Assembly: GCF_005780165.1 (NCBI RefSeq)
Contig: NZ_VAUV01000001.1
Coordinates: 62,001 to 126,000 of the forward strand
DNA length: 64,000 nt
Direction: 5' to 3'
Source of the DNA: Phragmitibacter flavus
Lineage (GTDB): Bacteria; Verrucomicrobiota; Verrucomicrobiia; Verrucomicrobiales; Verrucomicrobiaceae
The translations under genes and the position numbers were made by a program. Below are positions 62,822-64,000 of the stretch, one piece after another. Each line of letters opens with the position of its first letter. The stretch's first letter is position 1. The notes under the pieces were generated by a model, which was given only the letters and a program-made list of their open reading frames with translations, did not search any database and was not told where the DNA came from.

Positions 62822-62905
62822 TTTGGAGTGCGGCGATTTTCGCCGCTTTGGGTTTGAGAAGATATGATGCGGAATTCAAAGCGGTGCCGAGCACCGCACT
62901 CCAAA
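62822..62905. repeat. Compound hairpin element TTTGGAGTGCGG...CCGCACTCCAAA
   Basis: 84 bp. Outer arms TTTGGAGTGCGG/CCGCACTCCAAA; inside, hairpin CGGCGA-TTT-TCGCCG, then CTTTG pairing with CAAAG, and hairpin CGGTGC-CGA-GCACCG: two inverted half-units. A single half-unit occurs at 43229-43258. Confidence 0.7.
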
Positions 62906-62907
62906 TT

Positions 62908-64000
62908 TCATTTCGCACGCACATCCAGGCACACCACGTCGCCTGCGTTGTTTTTGCAGAGAATGCGGCCGTTGCTCAATACGGGCAGCACATAACCCTT
63001 GCCAGCGAGCACCTGCACGCGACTGACGATCTCCAGAGCTTCTCTGCCGGGTTTGGCCAGCACCAGCTCACCCGTGTTGGTCAAAATCAGCAAATGCCCA
63101 TCGCTTAAGATCGCCGTGCCTTTGTCGATGTCGCTGTTCACCCACAACGATCCACCCGTGGTTAGGTCGATGCAGCGGAAGTCTTTGGCCCCACGTTTCT
63201 GATCGTTGAAGGCGATCAGATTACCCTCCCAAGGGACTCCCGAGTTAAACAACAATCCGAGATCGCGATCATTCCACGCGGACTTCAACTTGCCATCCGC
63301 ATAGTTGAAGACGGAACTCCCCTGCGATCCCGTGTGCGAGATGAACACGCGATTGCCATTCACATAAGGCGTTGCACAGTTGGAGAAATCACGGGTCGTG
63401 GCGGCATATTCGGCCAGCAAATTTCCGTTCGATGGATCAAGCAAAGTCAGAGCTTCACCCTTGAACAAAACCAACGTCCGTGTCGAGCTGCCGAAGGAGG
63501 CAAAACCTGGCGTCGCATAACCGGCCTCGCCCTTGCCTTTTGCCCAAATAATCTCACCCGACTTCTGTTCAAGGCACAAGGTCGATTGCGTATCGCCGCC
63601 GTTGTCGACAAACAGATGTCCACCCTCTGCCAGCACGCTGCCAGCATACCCATAAACCGGCCGTTTGCCTTTAAAATCTTCCACCAGATGTTTCTTCCAG
63701 ATCAGCTTTCCTGTCCCTGCATCCAGGGCATGCAAATGACCCTCGCGGCTTAACGTAAACACCCGGCCGTCCACCACTGTTGGAGTGGCTCCGGGACCAT
63801 AGGGCACAATCGGCATGGGATGCGTCGCCGTCACACAGGCATATTCAAAACGCCAAAGCTCCTTGCCGGAATCGAGATCAAGACACACCACCACGTCCTT
63901 GTCCGCCCCATCATTTCCTGCCGTATAAATCCGGTTGCCGACCACTGCAAAGGAAGCCAGACCACGCCCCACATTCGCCTTCCACAAAGTAGGAGGGCCA
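62908..64000 (-). CDS. PQQ-type beta-propeller protein, N-terminus cut by window edge
   Basis: The open frame runs from 64000 (reading GPPTLWKANVGRG) to a stop at 62908, at least 363 residues of the C-terminal part. Blade motifs: VVVCLDLDSGKELWRFEY, LHALDAGTGKLIWKKHL, TLCLEQKSGEIIWAKGKGEAG, VFISHTGSQGSS, FRCIDLTTGGSLWVNSD and ending in AGDVVCLDV. A TTG at 63987 could start a shorter product, but the homologous pattern continues upstream of it, so the gene is partial. Exact family relation to 58740-60149 not determined. Confidence 0.86.
   Translation of the reverse strand, partial: GPPTLWKANVGRGLASFAVVGNRIYTAGNDGADKDVVVCLDLDSGKELWRFEYACVTATHPMPIVPYGPGATPTVVDGRVFTLSREGHLHALDAGTGKLIWKKHLVEDFKGKRPVYGYAGSVLAEGGHLFVDNGGDTQSTLCLEQKSGEIIWAKGKGEAGYATPGFASFGSSTRTLVLFKGEALTLLDPSNGNLLAEYAATTRDFSNCATPYVNGNRVFISHTGSQGSSVFNYADGKLKSAWNDRDLGLLFNSGVPWEGNLIAFNDQKRGAKDFRCIDLTTGGSLWVNSDIDKGTAILSDGHLLILTNTGELVLAKPGREALEIVSRVQVLAGKGYVLPVLSNGRILCKNNAGDVVCLDVRAK

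Overview
The window looks like a Verrucomicrobiota chromosome, probably of the Verrucomicrobium/Prosthecobacter type. The evidence is two DUF1549/DUF1553 plus DUF1501 gene pairs (also typical of Planctomycetes), two PEP-CTERM proteins, an ECF sigma factor beside a TPR-bearing serine/threonine kinase, glucuronoyl-esterase and xylanase-like enzymes, a bacterial eRF1-like protein, and many genes without a Shine-Dalgarno sequence. The assignment rests on family content only, with no database search.

Positions 1-11506 hold the most unusual region: two integron-type gene cassette arrays, all read on the minus strand, with no integrase in the window. Array 1 (1-3778) and array 2 (about 5540-11506) together hold at least 18 short ORFs, most of unknown function. 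Nearly every ORF is followed by an attC-like site. For most complete cassettes, the 7-bp core at the cassette start (GTTCGCC, GTTGGGC, GATAGGC, GTTCGAC and others) is the exact reverse complement of the core at the start of its own attC, as expected for excisable cassettes. Both arrays are headed by copies of the same roughly 240-265 bp leader (3778-4011 and 11506-11771). The leader copies stay identical up to one G and then diverge at the first cassette base, which is the G/TT crossover point of integron recombination. I read the leader as a duplicated attI-like site. A plus-strand baeRF family-3 gene lies between the arrays. Cassette products include a DUF4253 protein, a lone EF-Tu domain-3-like barrel, several small membrane proteins and several secreted proteins.

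11.9-14.2 kb: a CE15-type glucuronoyl esterase and a membrane-anchored dihaem cytochrome c. 14.5-26.2 kb: a surface-polysaccharide/LPS locus with two GT4 glycosyltransferases, a methyltransferase, GDP-mannose 4,6-dehydratase, a tandem GT2 protein, a DegT-family sugar aminotransferase, and a fusion of an LpxL-type acyltransferase with a WaaF-type heptosyltransferase. 26.4-31.0 kb: a PSCyt1/DUF1549/DUF1553 protein followed by a DUF1501 protein.

31.2-34.3 kb: a lipoprotein and three consecutive PIN-domain toxin-antitoxin modules. Two of these have promoters placed so that the mRNA should be leaderless. 34.7-43.1 kb: an ExoD-like membrane protein, a GH10-like protein lacking the usual acid/base glutamate, two PEP-CTERM proteins, and a second DUF1501 + DUF1549/1553 pair.

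43.3-55.3 kb: seven consecutive minus-strand genes for exported proteins of unknown function, three of the junctions overlapping or nearly so. Two are paralogues ending in a domain with FHHSS, AGAGEIK and ISNKSGHY motifs. The operon diverges from an ECF sigma factor gene that converges on a serine/threonine kinase gene. 58.7-64.0 kb: two PQQ-type beta-propeller proteins, a degenerate zinc-ribbon protein, a small membrane protein, a DUF2239 protein and a YqgE/AlgH protein. Dispersed hairpin repeats, one with compensatory base changes between copies, sit in several intergenic regions.
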